A stretch of DNA of 64,000 nt from Mimachlamys varia (taxonomy: Eukaryota > Mollusca > Bivalvia > Pectinida > Pectinidae). Below the pieces are notes generated by a model. The model made no database searches, was not told where the DNA came from, and worked only from the letters and a program-made list of their open reading frames with translations. The stretch lies in NCBI GenBank assembly GCA_947623455.1, contig OX392534.1, positions 37,701,426 through 37,765,425 of the forward strand. Reading direction: 5' to 3'. The position numbers were made by a program, and so were the translations under genes. Shown in pieces: positions 12,296 through 24,880 of this stretch (positions are counted from its first letter, which is position 1; every line of letters begins with the position of its first letter).

Positions 12296-12488
12296 GTTAT
12301 TTCAACTTATATTAATCACGCTTGATGGCCAAGGTGAGGGTCTTCGTGTGGGAGGAAACCTGAGAACCTAGGAAAAACCAACATGTTTGGGCAGGTGACC
12401 CCAGGTTTTTCATGTCTGAATCGGGGAATCGACCCCTGCCACCTTGGTGAAAGGCAAATGCGCTATCCACTGTACACCCGACCACTTG
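12296..12488 (-). mobile_element. tRNA-derived SINE, family A (copy 1)
   Basis: Read on the minus strand this matches the copies at 62178-62410 and 19778-19965. The 5' part is tRNA-like, with an A-box region 'gtacagtggatagcgc' and a B-box region 'ggggtcgattcccc'. The body carries 'ggggtcac', 'catgttggttttt', 'tcaggtttcctcccaca' and a 3' 'catcaagcgtgattaat'. It would be transcribed by RNA polymerase III and encodes no protein. Confidence 0.85.
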
Positions 12489-13954
12489 ACTTCAATCATC
12501 CCAGTGGTAGCCAAACAAGATGTGGATTTTGATATTGTGGTCCTAGACTGGTGATGATATATTTTTAGTTGATTCTAAAACAAAATGGCCAGTATACTGT
12601 TTCTGATTAGGGCAAAGAATTTATATCATTATCAACTTGAACAAATTCTATCCAAACCTTTACAAAGTGTTGTTAATGAATTAAATTCTTTGAGTCTAAT
12701 AAGAAATACGAAATGACCACAATTGTTTCAAGTGAAAAGAAACACCAGAAAACTTCCTCTCAAGTTTTAGATAACCGAGAGATAAACAGATACAGGCCCT
12801 TTGGACCTAATGTTACAAAACACTGCCTTCCGATTGATCTGCTTTTGAGGATGGAGAACTTGCGTGATTTCCACACAAAGAGTAAGTTCGTTGGCCTTTA
12901 ATTACGAGTTCTTCAATCAGTTGTAAGTCTGTGAATCCGCCAGTTACATAAATTTTGAAATCCATGAAAGGACTAATGTTGTATAAAGTCTAGACTACAG
13001 TGTTTTATTGGATGTGACCAAAGTTAAATTGCATGTGAAATTAGGTCAGAAAAAAAACGTACATCCTTTACTGATAAACCTTCAGGGAAATCAGACTTGT
13101 GGAAGCAAATCGTCGTCACGACGACCAGGGAAGACCAATCTGAAATCAAATGAAATGTATTGATGCCTTTGTGATTTCATCTGATTCGTGTTCCTTGTAA
13201 CATCAAAGAAATACGCGACAGAGTTTTCTCCCTTCTGTGTGTGAAGTAATGAGCGTATTTCTGTCATGTCAGACACTTATTTCTATTAATCTCTTATAGT
13301 CGGCCATTTCTAACATGTGATGACATTAATTTACTGTCACTTCTAACACCTACGACTATAAATCTTTTGATTCCTGCGGAGGCTGATAGTAATTTTAACC
13401 ACAATTGTTCACAGATCCTATTGGTAAAGGGACAGAAAAGGGATTTTGTTAAGGTTTTTGTTCTCTAATGACTTGCTAAATGATGTTGAAATCTATCTGG
13501 TCAGACTTTGTGTTTATCAATCTTTCATTAAAGACAGTTTTATTTTGGATTTCGGTTTCTACGGATACCAATTCGGCCATATTGACATTTACGTATCTGT
13601 TTTGTCTTCCATGTCGAGCAGGTTTGGGCTTACAGCTCATCAATAACATGATAGATATGAGCCTTTGTCATCTATTAACAAGACCTTTGCTAGCTCCAGT
13701 CATATTTCCCTATCCTGCCAGTCATAATATCAATAAACGTTACTGGAAGTTCTTATTTTTTCGTAGAGATGGATCGTCTTGTATAACTTTCTGGCCTCCA
13801 AATATCAATATTTTTTCTGACAGATATGCTGTAAAATAAGAATAATAAATATATAACATGGAATACGAAATATAGTCTCATTCATGATCAGAACATTTAT
13901 TTTGTTTCAAAAATACAAAATGTCTTTGCTCTTTCACTATTTCTCATTTGCCTG
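12489..13954. other. Unique non-coding stretch
   Basis: No gene supported. Short open frames at 12713-12901 and 13446-13839 show no domain, no splice context and no repeat periodicity. Confidence 0.4.
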
Positions 13955-13956
13955 TA

Positions 13957-14408
13957 CAGTGAACTTAATATCACCCCTGTTAATATCATATTCCTCTTTA
14001 TATCATGTTTTTCCCAAGCACCATTTTTCTCCCTATACAATCTATGTAATTTTATTTGGTTAATATCATGTATTTTGAGGTGAATTCCTCTTAATGTCAT
14101 GTTTTTTTAACCAATCACATAAAATTTCCAGAACATGATGTCTTTTCCATTGATTTCAGATACAACTTGTACAAAATGTTGCATAGAAAATAAAAAAATA
14201 ACCCCAAAATTGATTTTAAATTGAAATAGTGTTATCTACAGTATATATTGAAACATCTTCATATGTACATTGAATTGCTTACTTTTAGTTATGGAGTTTG
14301 GAAATGCACTAGATTTAGTGGAAAAACATGTTTCTCTTAATGTCACATTCCTGTTAATATCATGTTTTTGTCTGACAAATGCAACATGATATAAAAGGGA
14401 TTGTTCTG
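13957..14408. mobile_element. Probable pogo/Tc1-like short element
   Basis: 452 bp flanked by TA (13955-13956, 14409-14410). The left end is 'cagtgaacttaatatcac' and the right end, read inward on the minus strand, is 'cagaacaatcccttttatat'. Repeated phrases such as 'ttaatatcatgtttt' and 'cctcttaatgtcat' inside both ends resemble the terminal regions of pogo-type elements. The inverted repeats are degenerate and no transposase is present, so this is a tentative, old, non-autonomous copy. Confidence 0.4.
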
Positions 14409-14410
14409 TA

Positions 14411-16644
14411 TTTTATCATTGTCAACAAGGCAGATCACCAGGTACTTTGACCTCTGACCTTTTTGAAATGCCAAGAAAATTAAAGAATTCTTTGGTATGT
14501 GGTCTTCAATTTGTGCTGAGCTGCCAAAGTTCCTGTGACTTTTGGCATTTTCTAAAGTTCGGTAAATTGTCCTTTCAGTGAGAAAAACTGCCTCCTGTTG
14601 AAGTTCAGATGAACATCTCGACAGATTATGCTTTATTTTTGTGTTGAAATTGATTTTAGTATCATGAGGCTATTTATCATTCAACCATCAATTGAATATA
14701 AAATCTAATCAGATGGTATTGTTGTTCGTCCAACAGAAAATCTAATTTTAGGGGCCAGCAGGTTGATTTTGTTCTGGGTGACTTGAACTTTATAGATAAA
14801 GGAGATCACCAGTCACTACTCTGAAATATTTGTTGAAAATCCTTTTTAAAAATATATATTCCATAAAAAAACACAAAGACTTAGTTAATTTTACAGATCT
14901 TCAGTAACTGTTGCTCAAAACTTATTTGAAAACAGAAAAATAACCTGTAACAGTTGAATTTGAGCTGATACATTGAAAATATATCATCAATAATATCATT
15001 GGCATACAGAAATAATATTTGGTCTGTAATTAAGATGTAGCAAGGCCCATGAAAAAATATAAAAAAATATTGAATGCTGAAAGAAACATAATTATTCTAA
15101 AAGAAGTGATTTTGAGCTAAAATAACTATTTGGTTGCTTCATCTTTTATATAAGGGGAGAGTACTCCAGCAAAAATTAACTCTGAATGGAACTCTTCTTT
15201 ATTATCTTAACTTATGTAGTGGTGCTGAATAGTATCTAAACAACAGAATTCAGAATTAATATTGAAGGTTTAATGATACTGTCTGTATAGCTTTATAACT
15301 AGGCCATAGTTTCCTTGATCATCCGATCATCCTTCAATATTGAACATTTTATATTGTCCTAAAAATGTAAAGGTACATATAAGTCTTTGTTAAAATTATG
15401 CTGATCTCAGCATTAAACCCATTCATGGCTCTGTGGAGTATAACATAGATATAGTGGACTCACTTAAATGAGTTCTGTTGTGTCTGGTTGACAATTTTTT
15501 TTATGGAAATTTGACACATGAAATTTATCCTGAACAGCTGGTGGACGTTGAAAATTAAAAAAAAAAGTATTGTTTCACAAGATACAAGTTCACTCACAAA
15601 ATACAAGTTCACTGTCAAAACAGTGTCAGGGATTGTTGGATTGCCTTCCCCAATACATGCTGAATTCAACTACTAGCTATTTAAGGAGTTTTATTACAAG
15701 CTTTTGATGAACTTTATAATGCTACTTTGGAAACATTTTATTAAATGTCATTTCTGAATTTTTAAGATCAATATTTGTTGTTAGTGTATTTAATTTTTAC
15801 AATGATATAAATATGGTGACAGATTTCTGGCTGCATCTATTGTTTCCTAATAAATCTAAATATAACGGAGAGTAAATCTGAGTCTAGACTATGCTTAACA
15901 CTGGGGGATTTTTCTATGGGAAGTCAATAGGGGTGTTTACATACAGCATCAGGCTGATCTGTGTAGGAGCTTGTTCACAGGGGATCATTGTGTGAAATAT
16001 TCACTGATATCATCAGGATAGTGCAACAATTGAAACTAAATATAAATATTGACTGTTTAGCTCTGTATTGATTAGGGAATCAATTCTATTAAAATCATTT
16101 GTTGTTGACGGCAGAATATCAATTCAAACCAGAGACCTGACATAGATTTCAATAATAAATGTGGATGAAAAGTAATACTCTTGTAATCCTGAAAGTGCAG
16201 TGCAAGGTCCCGAACCAGGATAATGTTTAATGTCAACAATATTACCCTTTCTTTACATTTTCTGATCAGCCGGAGTTCTTCCCGAGGAAAATGGCAGGTT
16301 TTCAAACTGAAGATTATATACATGTACCGTGGTCAGTAACCTTAAGTGACAATATAGAGGTTTGGTTAGTTGTAGGACTAACTATCGTAAGTTTTCACTG
16401 CCATAAATATAACGAAGTTCCAACAGGTTCTTCAAAATTCAGATCATTACATGCAATTTGTTGGAGGTGTGGGTTGCTTCACATAATTCTCATCAACTAA
16501 GTCAGGTGAGTTGACAAGTTTTGTAAATATTTTTCTCTTGTTTAATCATGTTTAATCTTTTTGAACTGTACTTAGAAAGTAAGTCAAAAATTTTGCAGAA
16601 AAACTCAAAACTAAGCATGTCATTTTGTCAATGAATCATTTTGT
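14411..16644. other. Unique AT-rich stretch
   Basis: No gene or recognised repeat. Short palindromes such as 'tgctgatctcagca' (near 15400) are present but isolated. Confidence 0.4.
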
Positions 16645-16968
16645 ATGCAGATTAACAGATTATTGATGTCAGTATGCAGCTTAACAGATTATTGATGTCA
16701 GTATTCAGATTAAAAGTTTATTTATGTCACTACACAGTTTAACAGATTATTTATGTCACTACACAGTTTAACAGATTATTTATGTCACTACACAGTTTAG
16801 TTTAACAGATTATTTATGTCACTACACAGTTTAACAGATTATTTATGTCACTACACAGTTTAACAGATTATTTATGTCACTACACAGTTTAACAGATTAT
16901 TTATGTCACTACACAGTTTAACAGATTATTTATGTTAGTTGTAGCTAAACAGATTATTTATGTCTTTA
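16645..16968. repeat. Minisatellite array 4, 29-bp unit, about 11 copies
   Basis: Units of 'agattatttatgtcactac' followed by 'acagtttaac'. The first two units carry 'gatgtcagtatgcagctt' variants and the last are decayed. One unit near 16790 has a 5-bp internal duplication ('agtttagttt'). Confidence 0.95.
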
Positions 16969-18947
16969 TCAAGTGTTTGATTTATTGCATGTTTTGCTGA
17001 AGTATGTTCAACAGAACTTTTGCAGACAGTTGTATTTGATTCTGTCTATCCAGACACATTGTTCATGGTGTCGTGCTCGGACCATCTTGCATGCAGATTT
17101 GGATATTTTCTGCATAAGTCTTCAGAAACATGTAAGCTTAGATAATGGTAAATATCACTGAGTTCTCAGACACTGACAAATGATGTAGATAAGGTTAAGT
17201 GTTTGATGGGTAGCGATAGAACAAGAGACACTTTTTTACAGTTCCACTATTGTAAGCAGTCGTGAAATAGAGGATTCGTCCTTTTTCTTTTATCTCTATG
17301 CACTTGTGCACATTCCCTATGGATTTGAATGAATTGTTACTTTAACCTAAACTCGTGGGAATTTTTGTTTGTTGGAAGCAAAACCAATAATAGGATTATG
17401 CATCTTGCTGTGCCAGCAGTATTTATGAATGAGTTGTGGTTCGGAAGCATCATATTTCTCTTATCCTTTGATGTATATACTTGGCATATCACTCGTCACA
17501 AACAACTTCCGATTGGCAGAGTGGGATTCCTGTCGTCTAGAAATATCTAATGTACAGTCCTGTGGCAGCAGACATAATTATCCTGCTACCTGTAAAATAC
17601 AATAATTACAAATGTATATTTCACCTAGCTGCAATTCTTTGATTTTGACATTTGGCTGGAAATGTCTGCAATGCTTATGATATAGATTGAACAAAAAAGA
17701 CAAATCTTTGAACATAAATTCTTCTCTCATATTGTAAAATCTTCAAGGAATCTGCAACCTGTTCTGTAGAGAAACCAATGTTCATTGGACCAATCTTCTA
17801 ATTTCCTGAGCATTTTATTTCGAAATATCTGTTATTCAATTGTGTATGTTGTAAAGATTGAAACAAAATTTATTAAATGGTAAAGCTAAGGTGAAGTGAA
17901 TTTGAAAAAAATTGACCTATGATTTAAAATAAGATAAACCAATGGAATTAAAACTGAACAACGTAACAGAAATCTTGATTTATCAGGCAGTTTAAGCTCA
18001 TGCCTGGTTATAAGCCCACGTAAATCTATTTCAGTTCAGAAAAATGCCAACATATGTCATGTCATAGTTGTATTAAGCCCACCCACTAACCTTGAGCCAG
18101 CAAATGACACATTGTCTAAGGATTACTACAAAATTACATACAGTAATCGGCTTTACAGTGGTCCTGACATTGACCTTGAGTTTACCATGATATGACCTTG
18201 AGTTTCCATGATAGGGTGTGACACTGATATAGACTCTGGGGGTTTCGGTTGAAACCATGGCTTTACTCAAGACATCGGAGCTGGCAGCTTTTGTCAGAAT
18301 TCTGAAAAGATATGAAAATATGTCTGCTGATGAAAATACATCTGCTAGTGACAAGTATCGCCGGACAGAATCTGTGGTTTATTAAAGTTACTGCTTTTTG
18401 TTGTCTCATGTTAGATGTGTTCATAAATAAAACGAGCATCATTTAAAAAAAAGCAATGGATCCCAATAAATCCATGTCTGATATTGCCTTTGACAAGCCC
18501 CATATAAATAGCAGCGAGGCTTGAGTTTAAGATGGCCTAAAGCGTAACAGAACCAGCAATAAATTCAGATTGGAATTCAGATGTCATGTATTATAGACTA
18601 TTAGCCTAAGATGCAATGATTGGCGCGGGTTTTAGGGTGGCTGGAGATTATTCCTAGTTGCTAAGCTATCAGTAGGAGGGCTGGCGACAGGACACGTGAC
18701 ATTCTGGTTAAAATGATGACAAACCAGTTTGTTTATTGCTGGCATTGATGAGGCCGCCACATACAGGAAATGACTCTGTTGCCTTGCGTATACACACCCA
18801 AGCTTCCATATGGTGAATACCAAATGGTTTATGTCGAGAAGGTCATGGTAAATTGTCGATTCAACCTCTTATACTGTGGAAATGTCTCAAGGTCGTAGCA
18901 GACGAGGAATTAGCTATAAAGTTGTACAGTCAAATCATCAGAAAATA
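16969..18947. other. Unique non-coding stretch
   Basis: No gene supported. Contains a short two-copy repeat 'gaccttgagttt' (18170-18210). The open frame at 17329-17550 has no recognisable feature. Confidence 0.4.
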
Positions 18948-19142
18948 GAAACAATGCATAAACAAATAACTTCCAGTCACAAATAAACAAATCCCTTCCA
19001 GTCACAATACATAAACAAATAACTTCCAGTCCCATTAAATAAACAAATAACTTCCAGTCACAATATATAAACAAATAACTTCCAGTCACAATAAATAAAC
19101 AAGTCACTTCCAGTCACAATAAATAAACAAATCACTTCCAGC
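18948..19142. repeat. Minisatellite array 5, about 28-bp unit, about 7 copies
   Basis: Units of 'aataaacaaataacttccag' followed by 'tcacaat', with indels between copies. The edges fade into unique sequence. Confidence 0.9.
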
Positions 19143-19599
19143 CACAAACTCACCAAGGCCATGAAGATCAGGGCCCCTAATCATGAAACCATTCTCATGC
19201 TCAAGTATTGAGTTTGTGTTCAAGGCTAACTGCTAGTTTTGATTCTTTTGATTTGTCAAAGTTTTGGAAAGTAAATTGAAGAGAAATGAAGCCAAATTCT
19301 GTTTTCAATATTTACAGTTGACTTTTTGATCAATGACATGCTTAAGATGCATTTCAAGAAAACTGGCTTGAGCACAGAATCCATGTTTGAGCACGAGAAC
19401 GATTTCGCAATTCCAGGCCCAGGTCTCTCAAATGATTAGCAGAAGCTGAAGAATCAAGACAGTAAGATGATGAAATGCTTCTACAGTGACTGATTTCACT
19501 TTTGTTGTTTCGCTGTGATGAGAGAGTAAGACTGACTAAGGTGTTGCTAATTTGTATCGCCTGAAAAAGTGACATATAGGTATCACTTTGTCAGCCTCG
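19143..19599. other. Unique non-coding stretch
   Basis: No gene or repeat recognised. Confidence 0.4.
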
Positions 19600-20345
19600 T
19601 CGGTCATCGTCAGTTCTGTTTTCAGAACAAATGTATATAACTTAATTGAGTTCCCTTGGTCCTATCAAACTCAAACTTCTTACAGTGCTTTCTTACTGGA
19701 AGCACTTGCTTGAGATTGCGCTTAAAGTCTGAAGTTCAAAGATCAAAGTCACTGTTACTATAAATAGTAGTGAATATTTGCCTTTCACCATGGCGGTTGG
19801 GTTTGATTCTCTGATCGAACATGAAAAGTGGGGTCACATGCCTGACCAATAATTTGGGGTCCTTGATGTACTCTGGTTTTGTCCCACAACAAGACCCCCT
19901 GTGCCCTAACATCCAGGCCATCAAGAATGATTTATATAACTTGTTTCATAAGTATTGTAAAGGTTAAAAATGGTTTCCGTGCGATAATTTGAGTTACCTT
20001 GTATGTAACCGAATTCAAACTTTATACGTTTCCTTACTAAAAGTCTTTGCATGGGATTGGTCAAGGTCACTGACACTATAAATATATCCAAGTATAAACA
20101 AAGGTTTCTTCTTTGTGATAACTGGGGTTCCCTTGGGCCTCATTGATTCTTGTTATAATGTTCCTACCTTGTCCGGGCTGATAGTGTTGCCCTTGGCCAT
20201 CACTCAGGCATTCAGTAATTTTGTCATTCCATCAAATTTTTGTTTTTGCTCGTTAACAGATATACATTTAACTGTAATTTGGTACAAAGTTGTATAATGA
20301 CAAGATGCAGGTGAAGGTCCACCAATATCTTCCAAGGTCAAGGCC
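19600..20345. repeat. Two diverged modules of an interspersed repeat, split by a SINE
   Basis: Two related modules share, in order, 'gagttcccttggtcctatc' or 'gagttaccttgtatgtaacc', 'ctttcttactggaag' or 'gtttccttactaaaag', and 'aaagtcactgttactataaa' or 'aaggtcactgacactataaa'. A third start occurs at about 20125 ('ggggttcccttgggcctcat'). The family-A SINE at 19778-19965 interrupts the first module. Confidence 0.65.
19778..19965 (+). mobile_element. tRNA-derived SINE, family A (copy 2, 5'-truncated)
   Basis: Begins at 'tgcctttcaccatggcggtt', inside the tRNA-like part, so the A-box half is missing. The B-box region is degenerate ('gggtttgattctc'). The body matches the other copies ('gtggggtcacatgcctgacc', 'tactctggttttgtcccaca', 'aacatccaggccatcaagaa', 'taacttgtttcataagt'). 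Inserted into an older tandem module. Confidence 0.8.
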
Positions 20346-20653
20346 ATATTAACTTAAAAATTTTGATTAAGTTTCCAAAAATTGGTATGACCCGAATTGG
20401 AGAGCCTCAGAATATCAACTGTATTTTGCTGGAAGCAGCCTCAGATGATAGGGATTTGCCATGATACAACCTTATATTATATGCAGGTGAGAGATACAGG
20501 CCCTGTAAGCCTTTTATTCGACCTTGTAAAGGCTATAAATGATACAGTTAGAGGGAGACATAATGAAGCTTTTATGAAAAAACGCAGATAAAATATGATT
20601 TTAGAAAAACGCTGACAATAGCTGATATAGAATAGGAAGTAATGGGCATTACT
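20346..20653. other. Unique or decayed repeat sequence
   Basis: The phrase 'gagagatacaggccctgtaa' near 20489 resembles 'gatacaggccttctgggcc' near 33030, suggesting a decayed dispersed repeat. No gene. Confidence 0.35.
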
Positions 20654-20659
20654 CTGAGG

Positions 20660-21741
20660 CATACCTGTCAAGTCTCCCGCTTTGGACGGGAGACTCCCGA
20701 TTATTTATGACAGAAATCAAAATCTCCAGTTTGAAATTAATGACCCGCGCGGGTCCCGCATTTTATTAAATTCTCCCGTTTTCTCCCGCTTTGTCTCACA
20801 AAAATAATCAAACTTGGTCATTTTAACGAATAAACAATAACGACATGGATTCACACTGACCTTTGTCACAGACAAGCCACTTTAATTACAGACCAGACCA
20901 ATTAGCAGCGTGGAGACTGGTGTGAAAGTTGTAAATGGTCAGATGGTCATGCATCACGGCCCGTACACAACAGCTGTGGGGGCCTCGATCACGGCACATG
21001 GCTTCGTGTCATTCTTACTGATGTGTATACTATAGAGCAATTAAATCATCCAGTTGGAGCTAGTTACTAATTAATATGTGCTTACAGGATGTATAAACAT
21101 TAAATAGCCACATCGTAAGCATGGTGAGTCTCGCATTGTTTACTGAACGGAAGTGAAGTAGAGACTATAAAATAGAAACCGGACAATAACATTCGATCCG
21201 GAATTTGTCCGGTCGTAGCGATGGGATGAATGTTGATAAGAAACCAACATACAAATAAGCAAATTTCTTCACTTGGACAAAAATAAAATTATCGGAAGTT
21301 ATTTTTTTCACAAAGATTAATTATTCCCAATGATTTGAGATATGTTTTCTTTATAATTAATCTAGGTTAAAAAGACATGCATTTCAAAAATGATATTTTT
21401 TGTCTTTGAAGGAAGTTTTATGATATAATCTACTTTAAATATGGTAGTTCCTCAGTATGTAATATATAGGAATAAAATTTAATTTTTTTTTCAACCTTTT
21501 TTTTATTGAACCTGTATTAAGAGACCAACTGTGATATGTGACCTTTTTTGTTGCCTCCCTTCGAAGGTCACATATGACAGGTTTGACTGTATATAATCAT
21601 AATATGTACATGGGTTGATGTTTTTTCTGTTGACGAATGCACCGTGTTCAAAAAAATGTCGTCACGCGTAATCTCCAGTTTGAGAATAGTCAGCAAACTG
21701 GAGATCTCCAGTTTGTTAGCATTTGACCCTTGACAGGTATG
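20660..21741. mobile_element. TIR element of the CATAC family with 6-bp target duplication (copy 1)
   Basis: 1,082 bp with inverted ends 'catacctgtcaag' and 'cttgacaggtatg', flanked by the direct repeat CTGAGG (20654-20659 and 21742-21747). Internal features are 'tctcccg...gggagactcccg' near the left end, several 'tctccagtttg' motifs near both ends, and a 12-bp perfect hairpin at 21534-21575. The right-end motif 'cgcgtaatctcc' is shared with 54362-54618. No transposase ORF, so non-autonomous; superfamily not assigned. Confidence 0.7.
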
Positions 21742-21747
21742 CTGAGG

Positions 21748-22429
21748 TTCTACTGACGGTATACAAACGATGAGACATCATCACTGACATATTGTAATCT
21801 CTCGGAAGAATTATCTCCGTCTTGTCCAAATCTGATGAGATGTATGTCCAGCCTTTTTTATTACCGTGACAATAATCTATATATTATTCTCAGCCTATGC
21901 ATTTCACCAGGAATGCCTGTTTTCACCTGGGTCTCATTGCTGATAATACAGAACCTATTGGAGACCAGTTCTGGACGAGCTTTGTAATGAATGAAATTAA
22001 GTCGGCAGATGGAAATATGCATATATAGGAAGACTGGGAATGTATGGTATTGATTGGAATTAATTTCCGTGCATCTCATTTTGAACAGAATGTAGTTGGT
22101 TGTCGTCCTTTTGGTATTGGATAAACCTGGTATGTTGCAACTTTTAACGGATAAACACCTTTGTGGCAAACTTGTAAACATGAGAGTGTTTGTGTTGACC
22201 TTCACGGTAAGTTCTCAGACTCGCTGTTTGGCTGATAGTCTACATTAACCTCCTGTGTGTGATACTGTATTTGCACATTAAGATCTATCAGAAATGTAAT
22301 TACATTGTAATTGCTGCATGCGGGATCTCTACAAAATTTAGCTTCTAATATGTGACAGTGTCTTTGTGTTTTGGGGAATATGGTGTGGGAATGGGGAAGA
22401 TGGCGTTTGAAAGAGTTGGTTTTGGTTTG
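21748..22429. other. Unique non-coding stretch
   Basis: An open frame at 21861-22205 on the minus strand has no recognisable domain or splice context. No gene called. Confidence 0.4.
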
Positions 22430-22565
22430 GTTTGATTTAGCTTGATGTCCTATTAACAGCCAAGGTTATTTAAGGTCGACCTCTCGGTGTATGTGTTTTG
22501 AGTGAATGTATTGAAGGCGTTTGGCTTGGCCAGGGGACAGAACCCAAAGCCTTCCTCACTGGGGT
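22430..22565 (-). repeat. 3'-end fragment related to SINE family B
   Basis: 'cttgatgtcctattaacagc' followed by 'caaggttatttaagg' matches the 3' region of the family-B SINE at 41800-42033 ('atcctatcaacagccagtat', then 'catttcaggacgtgcc'). The rest is decayed. Confidence 0.55.
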
Positions 22566-22879
22566 GAATGCTTAACTAAATGCCAAAAGGGAGGTTAAGT
22601 TTCAAGGGAGACATCAGAGAAAATACAGCAATTAGAAAAAAATGAAAAGTTAATATCCTAAATCTAGACGATTCTTACGAAGCATGCAATGGGGGCAACA
22701 GGTACAAATCTTATGCCGTACCTGCATGCAGGGCCAGGAAGACATTTTGAATACCATGTCCTATTCCATTCCATGAGAACTGTTTCAGTCGCCTGGAAAC
22801 TAAACATTAATTTTAAATTATGTACACTTAATGAGATAAAGGAATCCATAGAATTGATGTTTTAGAAGCAATAGAATTA
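22566..22879. other. Unique non-coding stretch
   Basis: No gene or repeat recognised. Confidence 0.35.
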
Positions 22880-23720
22880 GGGCCCTGCCCCATATTGGCG
22901 GATGCCCTTTTGTGATTGCTCTGTCTGTGCATCCATATGTCCGTCTGTCCATCCGAAACACATTCATTTCTTTTCCTTAACTTATTGTAACCTGTGATAG
23001 CAGACGGATGAAACTTTGCATGATTGTTAACCACTATAAGAAGGTGTGTCACATTACTTCATTTAATTTTGTCCTTCAAAAGTCAAATTTAAGGATCTTC
23101 AAGAGACACTTTTATTGTGAAACACATACTTTTCTGCTCAATAACTTTTCATAGCGGAGCGGAGACAATGTATGATGATTAGCCACTAATAGAGGGTGTG
23201 CAGACTTCACTCACAAAGTGCAAAGGTGAAAAATGTCTTGATTGTCTTGAACATTCAAAAGTTTATGACAAGATTGTTTCAAACATTCAAAGGTGTATGC
23301 CAAGGTGATGTCACAGATCCCTCCCTGTTTCTAACTACATGTAACAGCTAGTAACTGGCAAAATCTCAAGCTCCTCAGATCAAACTCATTTTATGCACAT
23401 ATCATTCAAGGTCAGTTGCATCAAATGTCAAGGTCAAATTTTATGGCTTTTAACAGCATCATATTTTGCTGTAACTTATAATATGAAGCAAAGATGGTCA
23501 GAATCAGGTAAGGTCTCAACTGACCAAACTTCAGGGTCATCAGAACAAAGATCAAGTTGAAATTTTACATCTCTCAACTACTAAACATTTTGTAATGACA
23601 GTATGAGACAAATTTGGTTGAATCAAATAAATTATCAACTGACCAAAAAACTAAGGTCTTTGGATCAAAGATCAAGTCATGTTTTACAGTTCTGAACTGT
23701 TTCACTATTAGGGTCAGATA
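22880..23720. repeat. Interspersed repeat with 'gtctgtccatccg' start (copy 1)
   Basis: Begins 'ggccctgccccatattggcg', then 'gattgctctgtctgtgcatcc', 'gatgaaactttgcatgattg', 'acattcaaaggtgtatgcca' and 'tctaactacatgtaacag'. The same order of phrases occurs at 26935-27345. The right half (23455-23660) carries the 'gaagcaaagatggtcagaat' module also seen at 7046-7545. Old and non-coding. Confidence 0.75.
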
Positions 23721-24474
23721 ATATAACCCTTACTGGCATGTCATTGTTTTAGTTTGTTTTTTCAAACTTTGTATGCAACCAATTTGCAAAAGTAATTTAT
23801 AATTATGAACTGATGTGACCTTAGCATGTTTAGGACTTCATATCTACCTGGTATACTCCTGAATTTGCCTATTCTTCATACCCTTATGTAGACTCGGTGA
23901 TAATTTTGGTACCCCAATAGACTTTTTACATATTGACTCTGATGTTGCAATGGCAAGGCCTTTTGAGATGGCCTCCATCTCCATTTTATCTTGTTTACTT
24001 TGATCATATGACCATGAAGTAGTGTTGTAGCTGGTGATTTTAAATTTGCTTTCCACACTGTAGTATGAAACTTTTAATCCCTTAATTGTATCATTGGTAC
24101 AGTAACCAGAAATGAAGTGATATGGATATTTTGCAAATTTCATGGTTAGAACTTTTTGATTAAAACTTTCAGGGTATAGTGGCTTTTTATTAAAATCGGT
24201 GACTCCTGTTATTATGGTTGAAAATACTTTATTTAGATTTCAAGGCTGTCTGAAATTTATCAGGTTTACTTGAAATAACAGGAAAAGTATTGATTGCGCG
24301 ACAGAATGGAAAAATAACAAAAAATATAAAAGATTCTGATGTCAAAAAATTGCACAAATGATACCACATTAAGGAAACAGAGTCTTTCCATTACCGAACC
24401 TGACATTGAATTATTGAGTATGTGATAAAACTCCCGGAAACATTGTCACGCCTTTTAAGAAGAGCCAACAAACT
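23721..24474. other. Unique non-coding stretch
   Basis: A minus-strand open frame at 23844-24143 (99 codons) shows no domain or splice context; no gene called. Confidence 0.35.
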
Positions 24475-24880
24475 TTGTAAAAACAAATTCCGTAACTGTT
24501 CAAGGGATAAGGTGAACAACCTTCTTAAAGACAATTGTGTAACTTTTTAAGGTAAAAGGTGAACAACCTTTCAAAAGACAATTGTGTAACTGTTCAAGGG
24601 ATATGGTGAATGTCCTTTTAAAACCTAATTTTGTAACTGTTCAAGGTAAAAGATGAACAACCTTTCAAAAGACAATTGTGTAACTGTTCAAGGGATAAGT
24701 TGAACACAACCTTTGATAAACCAATTCTGTAACTGTTCAAGGGAAAAGGTGAACGACCTTTCAAAAAACAATTTGATATCTGATTAAGGCATGAGGTAAG
24801 CAAACGTTAAAAGAAAAAGAAAAACCCCAAACAAATGTGTAATTATTAAAGGCATAGGGTGAAAAACTTTTCAAAACAAA
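24475..24880. repeat. Minisatellite array 6, about 46-bp unit, about 8 copies
   Basis: Units of 'gtaactgttcaagggataag' followed by 'gtgaacaacctttcaaaag' and 'acaattgt', diverging toward the right end where 'attattaaaggcatagggtg' replaces the core. Confidence 0.9.
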
